Both the position numbers and the translations under genes were made by a program. A DNA stretch of 32,200 nucleotides from a virus: positions 1 to 32,200 of IMG/VR virus record IMGVR_UViG_3300030328_002601. The stretch is one strand, 5' to 3'. The notes under the pieces were generated by a model that was given only the letters and a program-made list of their open reading frames with translations, searched no databases and was not told where the DNA came from. Shown here piece after piece: positions 21,163-29,077 of the stretch (its first letter is position 1; each line of letters opens with the position of its first letter).

Positions 21163-21591
21163 TTATGGTAGTGTAGCCAAACTTAAAGGACCTGCAGCTG
21201 CAAACGACACTGTAAATGTAGCTGTTTCCTCCATTGGTGCATCAATTGATAATTCTGATACTATCGCATTGCCTGTAAAATATTTATCCCCTGACACTGA
21301 TGTTCTAAACTGAAGTTGTAGAACCTGTTGATATGCCATATAAGAACTAAAAATCTGATAAAACTTCATACCACCAGTAGTTCCAGCTCCACCCATTGCA
21401 ACTAAAGCATCACACGAAATTTCCCAATCACGTCTACCTGGAATTCTTGAATTCCAATTACCAGTAGAGGCATCAGTAGTGTTTAATGTTTCTTGTGTGA
21501 TAGTAATACTACAAGAGGTTGAAAAACCAATATCTGCAGAATCCATTCTAACAAACAAAGCTGTTCCATTAATTTTACCAGGACTTGCCAT
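21163..21591 (-). CDS. Major tail tube protein paralogue 2
   Basis: This 142-aa protein is of the TP901-1 tail-tube type. It opens with GKINGTALFVRMD and continues SCSITITQETLNTTDASTGN, GRRDWEISCDALV, then YFTGNAIVSELSIDAPMEET and TFTVSFAAAGPL. Its neighbour at 21595-22026 has the same order of blocks (xxxINGTxFxI, RDWEISCxxxV, xxDAPxEExxTxSxSFxG), so they are tandem duplicates. Each could form part of the tube, or one may be the tube and the other a cap or tail-tip adaptor. The gap between the two genes is 3 bp. Confidence 0.82.
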   Translation of the reverse strand: MASPGKINGTALFVRMDSADIGFSTSCSITITQETLNTTDASTGNWNSRIPGRRDWEISCDALVAMGGAGTTGGMKFYQIFSSYMAYQQVLQLQFRTSVSGDKYFTGNAIVSELSIDAPMEETATFTVSFAAAGPLSLATLP

Positions 21592-21594
21592 ATA

Positions 21595-22026
21595 TTATAC
21601 AGTAGCTTGAGTTAGTACAGAAGTTCCTGTGAATGAAGCACTATAAGTAGTTGATTCTTCATTTGGAGCATCCATTGATAAAGAAGCCATATAAGCAGTT
21701 CCAGACCATTTAAAGTCTCCAGACTCAGAAGACTCAAAAGTTACTGTTAAACTCGCTCTAGTAGCTATATAAGCAGTAAACAACTCATCCATTGTTTTAC
21801 CAGCTACAGCAGCGCCTCCTAAAGTTTTGAATGCTACCATACCTTCACAAGATATTTCCCAGTCTCTTTGACCTTCCATTACTTCTTTCCACCCAAGACT
21901 TTCTTTATTTGAAGTTTCTCTCGCTGAGTGGTTAATTGATATACTTCCAGAAGTCGCGTAAGCAATAAGCGTTGTTCCGTCATATATACCAAACTTAGTT
22001 CCGTTTATAATTCCATCGGTTGCCAT
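21595..22026 (-). CDS. Major tail tube protein paralogue 1
   Basis: In this 143-aa protein visible blocks are GIINGTKFGIYDGTTLIAYA, SISINHSARETSNKES, GQRDWEISCEGMVAF, FKWSGTAYMASLSMDAPNEE and TYSASFTGTSVL. This is the TP901-1-family tail tube pattern (beta-sandwich with a long loop). An A-rich leader precedes the start. As the first of the pair it is probably the main tube subunit, though which is the major one cannot be decided from sequence. Confidence 0.85.
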   Translation of the reverse strand: MATDGIINGTKFGIYDGTTLIAYATSGSISINHSARETSNKESLGWKEVMEGQRDWEISCEGMVAFKTLGGAAVAGKTMDELFTAYIATRASLTVTFESSESGDFKWSGTAYMASLSMDAPNEESTTYSASFTGTSVLTQATV

Positions 22027-22056
22027 GATTTTTTTTTTTTAAATTATTTAATTATT

Positions 22057-22413
22057 TTAATATACAAAACTGCAAATTGCTACGCTAACGCTAGTTGCCG
22101 CAGAATAAGTTATGTTTAAGTACCCATCACTATCGTTATAAGCTTGTACGTCAAAAGGACCAATAAAACCAACCCCACCTGCTGGGACTGCTAAAGTTGA
22201 ATTTGACTTCGTAGCGTTGCCATAAGTAGGTGATACAAAACTTGTAACTTGTGTTGCAAAAGTAAAAGTCACTGCTCCTTCTGATGCGTTTTTACAAGCT
22301 ACAAACATTCTACCATTATTTTCAAATTTATCTCCCTCTGCAGAAGCTGAGGTATAAGTTAAACCTGTTAATCCTGTTTCTGTAATTCCATTAACTGTTG
22401 TGATGTCTGCCAT
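22057..22413 (-). CDS. Small beta-sandwich virion protein, 118 aa
   Basis: The product is rich in Thr/Ser/Gly/Val and low in Lys: VNGITETGLTGLTYTSASA, then FVACKNASEGAVTFTFATQV, and GYLNITYSAATSVSVAICSF. This fits a compact strand-only domain, like Ig-like decoration or head-fibre proteins. It lies between tail-tube and neck genes. Its Ala/Gly-rich composition and GGVGFIGPFDVQAYN segment recall a surface-binding domain. A decoration, neck-fibre or adaptor role is inferred; no family is assigned. Confidence 0.6.
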   Translation of the reverse strand: MADITTVNGITETGLTGLTYTSASAEGDKFENNGRMFVACKNASEGAVTFTFATQVTSFVSPTYGNATKSNSTLAVPAGGVGFIGPFDVQAYNDSDGYLNITYSAATSVSVAICSFVY

Positions 22414-22607
22414 TACTCTTTTGTTTTTGCGTTATCAATTTTGGTTTTCTTTTTCGTGTTTTTTACTTCTTTGTCATTGTTTAATTTGTTGCAGTATTCT
22501 TTATCGAGTAATTCTCTGTACCCCGACCATGAAGTGAAATATTCCGTGTTTACTGGAAACACTTTGTCACCTCTTTTTAATTCTTTTATTAATTTTATAT
22601 AAGGCAT
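22413..22607 (-). CDS. Small basic protein, 64 aa
   Basis: I take the ATG at 22607, 10 bp after the upstream stop; a frame from 22637 is also open but overlaps it. The product begins MPYIKLIKELKRGDKVFPVN, then has SWSGYRELLDKEYCNKL and a strongly basic Lys/Asp tail. It resembles small neck-region phage proteins of unknown role. Its stop overlaps the next ATG by one base (TAATG). Confidence 0.5.
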   Translation of the reverse strand: MPYIKLIKELKRGDKVFPVNTEYFTSWSGYRELLDKEYCNKLNNDKEVKNTKKKTKIDNAKTKE

Positions 22608-22617
22608 AATTTTTATT

Positions 22618-22836
22618 TTAATTTGTTCCCCATCCATTATCGGGGGTTAATAACTCTATCATTTGTTGTCTATTATATTCCTCGTAATTTATTAAAAAAC
22701 TAGGAGTTTCTCCTATAAATTTTAGTACACATTTTGTTCCGTCATTTGAGACCCTTAATGTATCAAGACTAGTTTCTATAACCTCATTGAAGTTTACTTG
22801 ATTTAACTCGCTTGTATTATAAATTACATATTTCAT
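22618..22836 (-). CDS. Small protein, 72 aa
   Basis: The sequence MKYVIYNTSELNQVNFNEV, then LDTLRVSNDGTKCVLKFIG and a short helix NRQQMIELL suggests an alpha/beta fold. No catalytic residues or known family. It starts 1 bp within the end of the tail-terminator fusion gene (stop and start overlap), so it is probably translationally coupled to it. It could be a small neck accessory. Confidence 0.5.
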   Translation of the reverse strand: MKYVIYNTSELNQVNFNEVIETSLDTLRVSNDGTKCVLKFIGETPSFLINYEEYNRQQMIELLTPDNGWGTN

Positions 22837-24032
22837 TATGGTACATCTGTTTCAAAGTCTGCCGCTATCATATTTTGGCATTCTCCTGTGTTATTATATG
22901 AACTGTTATCATTAATTTCCGGGAAAACTCCAGAGTCTCCCATTCTCCAATATCCGTTTAACTCGCTATTAAAAGTAAGCAATAAATCATTTGGTGTTCC
23001 TCCATTATAAATAGAAGTCACTTGTGTTGATGTTAACTCTACATTAAATAAAGCCACCTCATCAATGTTTCCATCCATATATGTAGTTTCAACTCTTCCT
23101 ACAGTAAACTCTGAAGCAGTATTTTCCATTGCTGTATAAGTTCCACTGCTACCAAACCCTAGTGCTGGTATTGACCCGTTAACATAAATATTCATACCTG
23201 CATGAGTTCCACTACCATCATACGTAAACACAAGATGATACCACTGACCTGTATTTAATGACCCTGCTAAATTTTTTGTAATATACGCAGAATTTGAATC
23301 ATCGTATAATCTAAATCTTAAACCAGAAAAACCAAACCTCACTTGATATTCTTTTGCCGCAGCACCAGAATCTTTACCTAATACTCCAACAGTACTTGCT
23401 GTAGAATCAAAGTTAGCCCAACATGATATTGAAAACGGAGAATCCGTTGTTCCGTTACCAAACGTAAATTTATCTGAATCTCCCATTGTAACATATTCAT
23501 CATTCCCATCAAAATTTGTAGAATAAACATTAACAAATGGATTTTTAAATTTTTCGTTAATTACTCTTACAACATAATCATGCGAAATATGATAAACTCC
23601 TTCTGGAGCAATATCTTTTTCAAATTGAGTATTCATTGAATCAAATATCATTGAATCAATTACAGGACCCACAGGGTCCGGTTGTACTCCACTATCAACA
23701 ACATTATCTAAAGCATCTCTTACTGCTGCTGATAAAGTTGCAATATCAGAATAAGACCGATGGTACATACTTATTTGGATAGTTAAAATATCTAAGGGGC
23801 TTCTTCTGTTTTTCGTTCTAAGTAAAGCGGTTGAATCTCCTGGGTTCGCTAAACTTCCTTTTGTATTTGTCGGCTCTGTTGATATTAAATGATAAACAAT
23901 ATATGGAGCCATCGGTGTTGATGCGTTTAATAATGGAGCAACATTAGGATATATCCTAGTCCCCACAACACCCGCAACAGTCGCGTCATTACTTAATAAA
24001 TGATATATAGTAGCCCCTATATTAGCACTCAT
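22836..24032 (-). CDS. Tail terminator (DUF3168-type) fused to LamG-like lectin domain
   Basis: This 398-aa protein: residues 1-~158 (IGATIYHLLSNDATVAGVVG, IYPNVAPLLNASTPMAPYIV, ISMYHRSYSDIATLSAAVRD, HDYVVRVINE) match the DUF3168/tail terminator fold that caps the tail tube at the neck. After a short linker, residues ~168-398 are a full LamG/concanavalin A-like domain: FDGNDEYVTMGDSDKFTFGN, FSISCWANFDS, LNTGQWYHLVFTYDG, MNIYVNG, DGNIDEVALFNVEL, NGYWRMGD. Usual tail terminators are about 120-150 aa, so the C-terminal part is an addition. It would display a carbohydrate-binding domain at the head-tail joint. The domain call is strong and its ligand is unknown. Confidence 0.85.
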   Translation of the reverse strand: MSANIGATIYHLLSNDATVAGVVGTRIYPNVAPLLNASTPMAPYIVYHLISTEPTNTKGSLANPGDSTALLRTKNRRSPLDILTIQISMYHRSYSDIATLSAAVRDALDNVVDSGVQPDPVGPVIDSMIFDSMNTQFEKDIAPEGVYHISHDYVVRVINEKFKNPFVNVYSTNFDGNDEYVTMGDSDKFTFGNGTTDSPFSISCWANFDSTASTVGVLGKDSGAAAKEYQVRFGFSGLRFRLYDDSNSAYITKNLAGSLNTGQWYHLVFTYDGSGTHAGMNIYVNGSIPALGFGSSGTYTAMENTASEFTVGRVETTYMDGNIDEVALFNVELTSTQVTSIYNGGTPNDLLLTFNSELNGYWRMGDSGVFPEINDNSSYNNTGECQNMIAADFETDVP

Positions 24033-24038
24033 GATATT

Positions 24039-24497
24039 TTATATTTTCCATTCATAATAGCGTTTACCTTTATTCAATCCTTTAATTGCTCTAGCAACTA
24101 TTAATTTACAACTGTTAATCATTTCTTTTTCTACAATACTTTTTGTAGCTGACCATGCTGGTCTCATAAATGGATGGGGTGGCATATTAACTGTTCCATA
24201 TTCTACATTCATTCCGTAAATTGCACCTCCCTCCCATTGTTTTCCTTTTGGAATTCTTACTCCTATTGTTACATATCCATCTTTCCTTCCTTTTCCGGTT
24301 ACAAAAACTTTTATTGACTTTTTTAGTAACCCTGTATCTTTTTTAACCTTACCTCTTGCTGCTTTAGCAACATGTCCCGCTGTCTTTCTAAATGCGGCAA
24401 TAAAAAATTTCTTTTTATCTATTAAGTATGGTAATTTTTGTAAGTCTTTTTGTACTCCTCTCCATCCTTCTAATCTTGTTACGTTTATTCCAGCCAT
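24039..24497 (-). CDS. HK97 gp10-like neck protein
   Basis: This 152-aa basic protein has a gp10-like order: GWRGVQKDLQKLPYLIDKK (helix), AAFRKTAGHVAKAARGKVKK, DTGLLKKSIKVFVTGKGRKD, then the conserved ending YGMNVEYGTVNMPPHPFMRP and WSATKSIVEKEM. The VEYGT...PPHPFMRPAW block is the family hallmark. gp10-type proteins join the completed head to the tail or act at the tail top. Its start overlaps the head-closure gene stop by 1 bp. Confidence 0.82.
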   Translation of the reverse strand: MAGINVTRLEGWRGVQKDLQKLPYLIDKKKFFIAAFRKTAGHVAKAARGKVKKDTGLLKKSIKVFVTGKGRKDGYVTIGVRIPKGKQWEGGAIYGMNVEYGTVNMPPHPFMRPAWSATKSIVEKEMINSCKLIVARAIKGLNKGKRYYEWKI

Positions 24498-24850
24498 TAT
24501 TTTTGTATGTCTGTTGGTTTTATTTGATAAGCAACTATCTTTAAAAATTTACCTCTACCATCAACAGAATTAATATACTCAATATAAAATTGTCCATCAT
24601 CAAAATATATATAATCTCTCACAGTAGCTTGAGCTCCCATTCCAGAATTTCTTACATAAAATTCACAATATTGATTATTCTGCATTTGCTCTCCTTCCTC
24701 TGATACTTTTCCACCTTTCCATACTACATGAGCATACATAAACCCCGCTGCAGTATACTGCGACTTATTATATCCTCCGTAGTCTGTATTCTGCGTCTGA
24801 GCTGGTTGCCATAAAGAAACCTTTCTATCTAACATTCCTACAGCTATCAT
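24497..24850 (-). CDS. Head closure (SPP1 gp16-like) protein
   Basis: This 117-aa strand-rich protein contains MLDRKVSLWQPAQTQNTDYG, the usual opening of phage head-tail joining proteins, then AHVVWKGGKVSEEGEQ, CEFYVRNSGMGAQATVRDYI and FLKIVAYQIKP. Two starts are possible: the ATG at 24850 overlapping the connector stop (ATGA) or the ATG at 24835 after a TGTAGGA leader. It seals the connector after packaging and offers the tail-docking face. Confidence 0.78.
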   Translation of the reverse strand: MIAVGMLDRKVSLWQPAQTQNTDYGGYNKSQYTAAGFMYAHVVWKGGKVSEEGEQMQNNQYCEFYVRNSGMGAQATVRDYIYFDDGQFYIEYINSVDGRGKFLKIVAYQIKPTDIQK

Positions 24851-25467
24851 ACGGTTTGAATTTTTAAAGTGTCTAATAAATATCCCGAAGTTTTTGGAAT
24901 AGATGAAGCTATTCTACCTACAATAACTGACTGCCTATTTTCATACATATCCGCTATCATTATTAATACCGCTTGTTTCGCTAATTCTAAATTCCCTCCA
25001 AAATCTTTTGTAGTTGTATTAAAATAAATATGAACATTTCCTATCCCATCCCTTAAAGTCGGATATTCTTTATTGTCATGCAAACATATCCTATTAGGAA
25101 AAATACTTGTATCTAAATAATAATTTGCAAGCTGCCATGTTGTTAATACCCCATTATCATTGTAATATTCAATTTTTGTAATTGTTTTAACCCCTGAATA
25201 AGGAATAGTTTTTGACTGTTCCCACACATCACATTTATACAACCAATTACAAGTGGTTAAGTCTCTATTAATATAATACTCTGCTGTTAATTGTGCTGCT
25301 TTTGTTAAAGATGTAATATAGGTATCATCATCATTATGTAATATCCTTAAATGCGTTTTAGCTTCGTCTGTTGTAACCAAAAAGCTTCTAGGTACATCAA
25401 CATTCTCAACTCTTGTTAATCCCTTAGCGGGTAAATAATTTCTAGAAAATGGATTTAAAATAGACAT
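24847..25467 (-). CDS. Head-tail connector (gp6-like adaptor)
   Basis: This 206-aa protein: SFLVTTDEAKTHLRILHNDD, DTYITSLTKAAQLTAEYYIN and later ELAKQAVLIMIADMYENRQ make the helical gp6/gp15-type adaptor core. A beta insertion (YSGVKTITKIEYYNDNG, VHIYFNTTT) lies in between. The dodecameric adaptor binds beneath the portal. It is the first gene after the capsid terminator, which sets head and neck expression apart. Confidence 0.82.
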   Translation of the reverse strand: MSILNPFSRNYLPAKGLTRVENVDVPRSFLVTTDEAKTHLRILHNDDDTYITSLTKAAQLTAEYYINRDLTTCNWLYKCDVWEQSKTIPYSGVKTITKIEYYNDNGVLTTWQLANYYLDTSIFPNRICLHDNKEYPTLRDGIGNVHIYFNTTTKDFGGNLELAKQAVLIMIADMYENRQSVIVGRIASSIPKTSGYLLDTLKIQTV

Positions 25468-25482
25468 AGTAGTTTTTTATTT

Positions 25483-25516
25483 AAAAAAAAGGGTGGCAGA
25501 TTTTCCACCACCCTTT
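25483..25516 (-). terminator. Strong terminator after the major capsid gene
   Basis: GGGTGG and CCACCC (extended by AAA/TTT to 9 bp) enclose an 11-nt loop on the minus strand and are followed by more T in an eight-T run. It lies 24 bp past the capsid stop. A partial terminator here would reduce expression of downstream neck genes relative to capsid. Confidence 0.88.
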
Positions 25517-25539
25517 CAAATTATTAACTTAAAACAGTA

Positions 25540-26817
25540 TTATGCAGTAATCGAACCTCTGCAGAATGAACCAGTTCTTCTAAATGCTGAGTCCCAGAAT
25601 GAGTTAATTACTATTCTTATTTCACCATTAATTGACTGAGAATAAGGGTCAACAACTACGTCAAGCGCATTTCCAAATTGACCAACAACTAAGTCAGACC
25701 ACATTCCAAATAAGATACCAGTTTCAGACCCACCAGTTGTTGCAGCACCACCAGCTGTACATGCATCAGAAATATTATTTGTGATTAAACATCTGTGACC
25801 ATTCATCGTACCATCGTTATTTAATAACGGAGAAGCATATCCAGTTGTTGTACCAGTAATACCAGGGTTTCCTACAATTTGCTTTAAGATTCCACGTCCT
25901 TTAGCCGAAGTAATGTAAGCTGTTCCATTTGCATTATTCGCAGAAATATCAGATTCCATTTCAATTATCTTAGCTAACGTAGCAGCACCACCGGCCATTG
26001 ACGTACCCGCTTGGTCGAATGCTCCAACAGGTGAAGCACCAGTACCATCTGAGTCAGATAGGATAGCAGCTTCTAATGCAGCAGCGATAGCTCTATTCAT
26101 ATCATCTTTAATAACATTCTCAATATTTCCATTAGTTTGTGCCATTAACATTTTTGATATATCCATGTACGAAGCTAATTTATGAGGTACTAAAGTTGAA
26201 CCTCCGATAGCTGTAGCAGCATCAGGTGCAGCATTAACTTCAGTAGCCCACCCAGCAGTAGTTTCAGATAAAACAGGAAGTTGTACGTTACTAGATAAAC
26301 CAGTTAAAAACGTTGCTCCAGCATCAGCTAAAACTAAATAGTTTTGTAATGTACCCATCCAGTCATAAACATCAGTTGCAATCATTTCGTTTGCATTAGA
26401 TGTTAATTGCGGATTACTTCTTGTAAGAACTCCAGTAGGTAAAGCTAAACCTGAAAAACCAGGATTACTTCTTTTTGCTTCTGTGTGTAATTCTTTTTCA
26501 ATTCCATCTAAGTTTCCATCGATGTATTGATTTATTGCTTTAGTTATGTTAAAACTTCTGTTTAACTTAACCTCTTCTTTTTTTGCAGACGTACTAGTTG
26601 TTCCTGAAAAGCTTGCAGCTCTTTTTAATTGAGCTTCTAATTTCTCAGCTCTTTCAATTTTCTCGTCAACTACATCTACCGATTTTAATAACTCGTCCAC
26701 TTTTGTGTTCTCGTCATCTGTAAGGTCACGCTCTTCAGTTACAGCCACGTCTTTAATTTCTTCCAACTTAGCCATTACATCAGCACGCTCCTCTTTTAGT
26801 GCTATTGAATTTTTCAT
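25540..26817 (-). CDS. HK97-fold major capsid protein
   Basis: This 425-aa protein: residues 1-~75 form a Glu/Lys coiled-coil delta (scaffold) domain (LKEERADVMAKLEEI, VDVVDEKIERAEKLEAQL). This is followed by a flexible Ser/Thr/Ala part, a likely protease cleavage zone around 75-120, and then the HK97 shell: TDVYDWMGTLQNYLVLADAGATF, KLASYMDISKMLMAQT, FDQAGTSMAGG, ILFGMWSDLVVGQFG and VDPYSQSINGEIRIVINSFWD. It is 3 bp after the protease gene. A strong terminator follows. Confidence 0.95.
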   Translation of the reverse strand: MKNSIALKEERADVMAKLEEIKDVAVTEERDLTDDENTKVDELLKSVDVVDEKIERAEKLEAQLKRAASFSGTTSTSAKKEEVKLNRSFNITKAINQYIDGNLDGIEKELHTEAKRSNPGFSGLALPTGVLTRSNPQLTSNANEMIATDVYDWMGTLQNYLVLADAGATFLTGLSSNVQLPVLSETTAGWATEVNAAPDAATAIGGSTLVPHKLASYMDISKMLMAQTNGNIENVIKDDMNRAIAAALEAAILSDSDGTGASPVGAFDQAGTSMAGGAATLAKIIEMESDISANNANGTAYITSAKGRGILKQIVGNPGITGTTTGYASPLLNNDGTMNGHRCLITNNISDACTAGGAATTGGSETGILFGMWSDLVVGQFGNALDVVVDPYSQSINGEIRIVINSFWDSAFRRTGSFCRGSITA

Positions 26818-26819
26818 GT

Positions 26820-27590
26820 TTACTTCTTTTTTTTGATTATTTTTAATTTTAATTCTAACAAATTTCGACTGATTAAATCGATTTCCTCATCTTTTTTCTG
26901 TTGTTTTTCTTTTTGTATTGCTAAGCTTCTTTTTGCTACCATTAAATCATTAGCGTCTGGATATGCCGGAATGGAAACTGGAGAAACATCATAAAGTCTT
27001 TTTACTTTACTAATACTTCTTACGTCTATTCCTTCCTCCTTTTGCCATTCGTCAGCATCTACGGTAAATGCAAATGAGCTTTGTGTTATATCCCCCCTCT
27101 CTAAAGAAACTAATAAATCTCTTCCTGAAGTTGTGTCCGGCACATCAAATTCATATCTTAACCCAGTATCATCAACAGATAATCTTAATGTTCCACTAGA
27201 ACTACGTGCTAATAAATGATTTGGGTCGTGATTAAAAAAAGCGCGAACATCATTTTTTAATACACCATCAAAAGCCCCAGGTAAAATTCTTTCTTGAAAC
27301 CCTCCTAAGTTTTCTGATAATTTATTAAACACTGCAGCATGTCCTACAACTACAGTGCTTTGGTTTTCTTGTGATTCTCTTTTTTCTAATGATATATTAA
27401 AGAATCTTTTTTCTGTAGTGTTTTCCATATTATTCCATATATTATTATTACTCTTTTTTTCTTTTAACTGTGCTTCACAAATTGCATATCGCTGTTTATC
27501 ATCATATTCAGATTTCATTGTACTATCAGCCATACAGCGTTTCATAAAGTCTTTTTTACTTTCTTTATTATTTGGTTTAGGTATCGGCAT
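26820..27590 (-). CDS. HK97 prohead protease with N-terminal extension
   Basis: In this 256-aa protein residues ~53-215 are the U35/S78 prohead protease: VVVGHAAVFNKLSENLGGFQE, RAFFNHDPNHLLARSSSGTL (His), ERGDITQSSFAFTVDADEW (Ser) and DVSPVSIPAYPDA. The N-terminal ~47 residues (KPNNKESKKDFMKRCMADS, YDDKQRYAICEAQL) are a separate small motif seen fused to, or beside, phage head proteins. An internal Met before NTTEKRFF could give a shorter form. A coiled-coil tail may act as internal scaffold. It cuts the delta domain during head maturation. Confidence 0.9.
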   Translation of the reverse strand: MPIPKPNNKESKKDFMKRCMADSTMKSEYDDKQRYAICEAQLKEKKSNNNIWNNMENTTEKRFFNISLEKRESQENQSTVVVGHAAVFNKLSENLGGFQERILPGAFDGVLKNDVRAFFNHDPNHLLARSSSGTLRLSVDDTGLRYEFDVPDTTSGRDLLVSLERGDITQSSFAFTVDADEWQKEEGIDVRSISKVKRLYDVSPVSIPAYPDANDLMVAKRSLAIQKEKQQKKDEEIDLISRNLLELKLKIIKKKK

Positions 27591-28885
27591 TATTCCTCCT
27601 CTTGATATGTTTCTTCCTCTACGTCTACAGCTTCACAGACGCCGTTTACACACTCACCATCGCAGTCTTTACATTTTTCTAAGTCTTCCACTTCATCTAT
27701 CTCATCTCCAGCTACAGGGGTCATATTAGCTGGCATATATAAAATATCACCATCATCAACTGCATTCATATTTTCTTTTTCTCGTACTTCATTAATTGTC
27801 ATTGCTCCAATTTTTACCATCTTATCGTAAAAAGAAGCTCTATCATTTGGACTACCTCTTAATAAAGAGTTAGCGTCAAAGTTTGTAAATATTTTTCCTT
27901 GTTCGTCCTCTCTGAATAATTTTAAATTCATTTCAGCTTCCATATTAGATAAATAAGGCATTACAGAATAACGAACAAATTCGGTTGACTGTTGCTCGAT
28001 ATTGTTGAAACTGGATTTTGAAAGGTCTTTAAGCATATGCGGAGGGAGGTTGAATACTCGAGCCACTTCTTGAATAGCCATATCTCTGGAGGATAAAAAT
28101 TGTGCCTGCTCATTTGATATAGATACTTGCTGAAATTTTAATCCCTCTTCTAATATCAATGTTTTGTTTGCATCATTTAATGAAGCATATTGTTCTTGAA
28201 AGCTTCTTTTAAGTCTATCAATTGCAAGCTCTGACATTTGTCTATCTGTAGATAATACCCCGCTTAATTTTGCCCCATTAGAAAAAAATGTATTTCCATA
28301 GGTTTCTACAGCTATCCCCCATCCAATTGCTTGTTTGCATTGCTTTATTGGACTGACTCCCACATATCCGTCTACAGATAAAGATTTAAAATGTAAAATA
28401 TCTTTCGAATTATAAGTAACATGAGAATCCTTATCTGAATAAAATAAGTCTCCCTCATAATGTTTTACTGTAATATCATCTGCGTTTAAACAATATAACC
28501 CTACAGGAATTCCTTTATTATCTCTTTCAATATGAACATAAGAATTACCATCTAAACATAAGTCTACAATTATTTTAGAAAAGAAATCAATTTTAGTTTG
28601 ATAGTGATTTGGGTTTCTTGTTAATATAGTAGACAATACATGGTCCTCTCTTTTTACAATATCTCCATTGTTATCTCGCTCACATATTTCTAAAGGAATT
28701 TGTGATATGCTTTCACTTAATAATTTTACAGCACACCAAACAGGGGTAAACCCCATTGCTGTTTTTTTATTCACAACAGCCCCTGATGCAGCATTTTGAA
28801 ACCACTGTTTTGGGTCTATAAAACTTTTTGTTGCGCGCTTTTCCGATGCCGAAAAAATACCTGTAATTCTGTCTAAAATCCCCAT
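27590..28885 (-). CDS. HK97-type portal protein
   Basis: This 431-aa protein has typical blocks: GFTPVWCAVKLLSESISQIP, LTRNPNHYQTKIDFFSKI, DLCLDGNSYVHIERD, DILHFKSLSVDGYVGVSPI, ARVFNLPPHMLKDLSKSS, SFNNIEQQSTEFVRYSVMPY and GAMTINEVREKENM. The dodecameric portal is the DNA gate and packaging motor dock. A C-terminal extension (about 398-420, KCKDCDGECVNGVCEAV) has four closely spaced cysteines plus an acidic end, which is not usual for this family. A -7-like box lies 24 bp before the ATG and AAAGGA serves as a ribosome-binding site. The stop overlaps the protease start. Confidence 0.93.
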   Translation of the reverse strand: MGILDRITGIFSASEKRATKSFIDPKQWFQNAASGAVVNKKTAMGFTPVWCAVKLLSESISQIPLEICERDNNGDIVKREDHVLSTILTRNPNHYQTKIDFFSKIIVDLCLDGNSYVHIERDNKGIPVGLYCLNADDITVKHYEGDLFYSDKDSHVTYNSKDILHFKSLSVDGYVGVSPIKQCKQAIGWGIAVETYGNTFFSNGAKLSGVLSTDRQMSELAIDRLKRSFQEQYASLNDANKTLILEEGLKFQQVSISNEQAQFLSSRDMAIQEVARVFNLPPHMLKDLSKSSFNNIEQQSTEFVRYSVMPYLSNMEAEMNLKLFREDEQGKIFTNFDANSLLRGSPNDRASFYDKMVKIGAMTINEVREKENMNAVDDGDILYMPANMTPVAGDEIDEVEDLEKCKDCDGECVNGVCEAVDVEEETYQEEE

Positions 28886-28908
28886 TGAATATTCCTTTTG
28901 CTTTTATG

Positions 28909-28916
28909 CAAATTTA
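28909..28916 (-). promoter_or_regulatory. Possible -7 box (TAAATTTG) for the head operon
   Basis: A TAnnTTTG match lies 23 bp before the portal ATG, downstream of a terminator and the shared 12-bp element. No clear TTG -33 box is present at the usual distance, so activation by a phage factor would be needed or the match is fortuitous. Confidence 0.4.
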
Positions 28917-28970
28917 ACATAATAGTATTTTTATAAGTGTAATCTAGTTTCATTTTTTAGTGTTTTTTTC

Positions 28971-28982
28971 CTATCTAGTAAT
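28971..28982 (-). promoter_or_regulatory. Shared 12-bp element ATTACTAGATAG, copy 2
   Basis: This is identical to the element at 9100-9111 and again precedes an A-rich run. It lies in the non-coding DNA between the packaging-block terminator and the portal promoter-like box. Position suggests a regulator-binding site. Confidence 0.35.
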
Positions 28983-29001
28983 TTCCCCCTATCGTAATAA
29001 C

Positions 29002-29030
29002 AAAAAAGTTGGATAGTAATACTTACCAAC
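29002..29030 (-). terminator. Terminator closing the packaging transcript
   Basis: GTTGG and CCAAC (extendable by two bases with a bulge) flank a loop on the minus strand and are followed directly by TTTTTT. It lies about 50 bp past the stop of the 76-aa gene. An additional possible imperfect stem is formed by GCG/CGC-containing arms in 29036-29065. Confidence 0.6.
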
Positions 29031-29077
29031 ATAGCGTAAGTTCTTTAAACGCGCTCTATTGCGTCCTGGGGGCTTTT

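Noticed and set aside
22608-22637. Longer start for the 64-aa neck-region gene
   Set aside because: It would overlap the upstream gene by 20 bp; the ATG at 22607 has ordinary spacing after the upstream stop.
28886-29077. tRNA or structured RNA gene in the portal leader
   Set aside because: Only a terminator hairpin and weak stems are seen; no anticodon arm and T-arm in tRNA arrangement.
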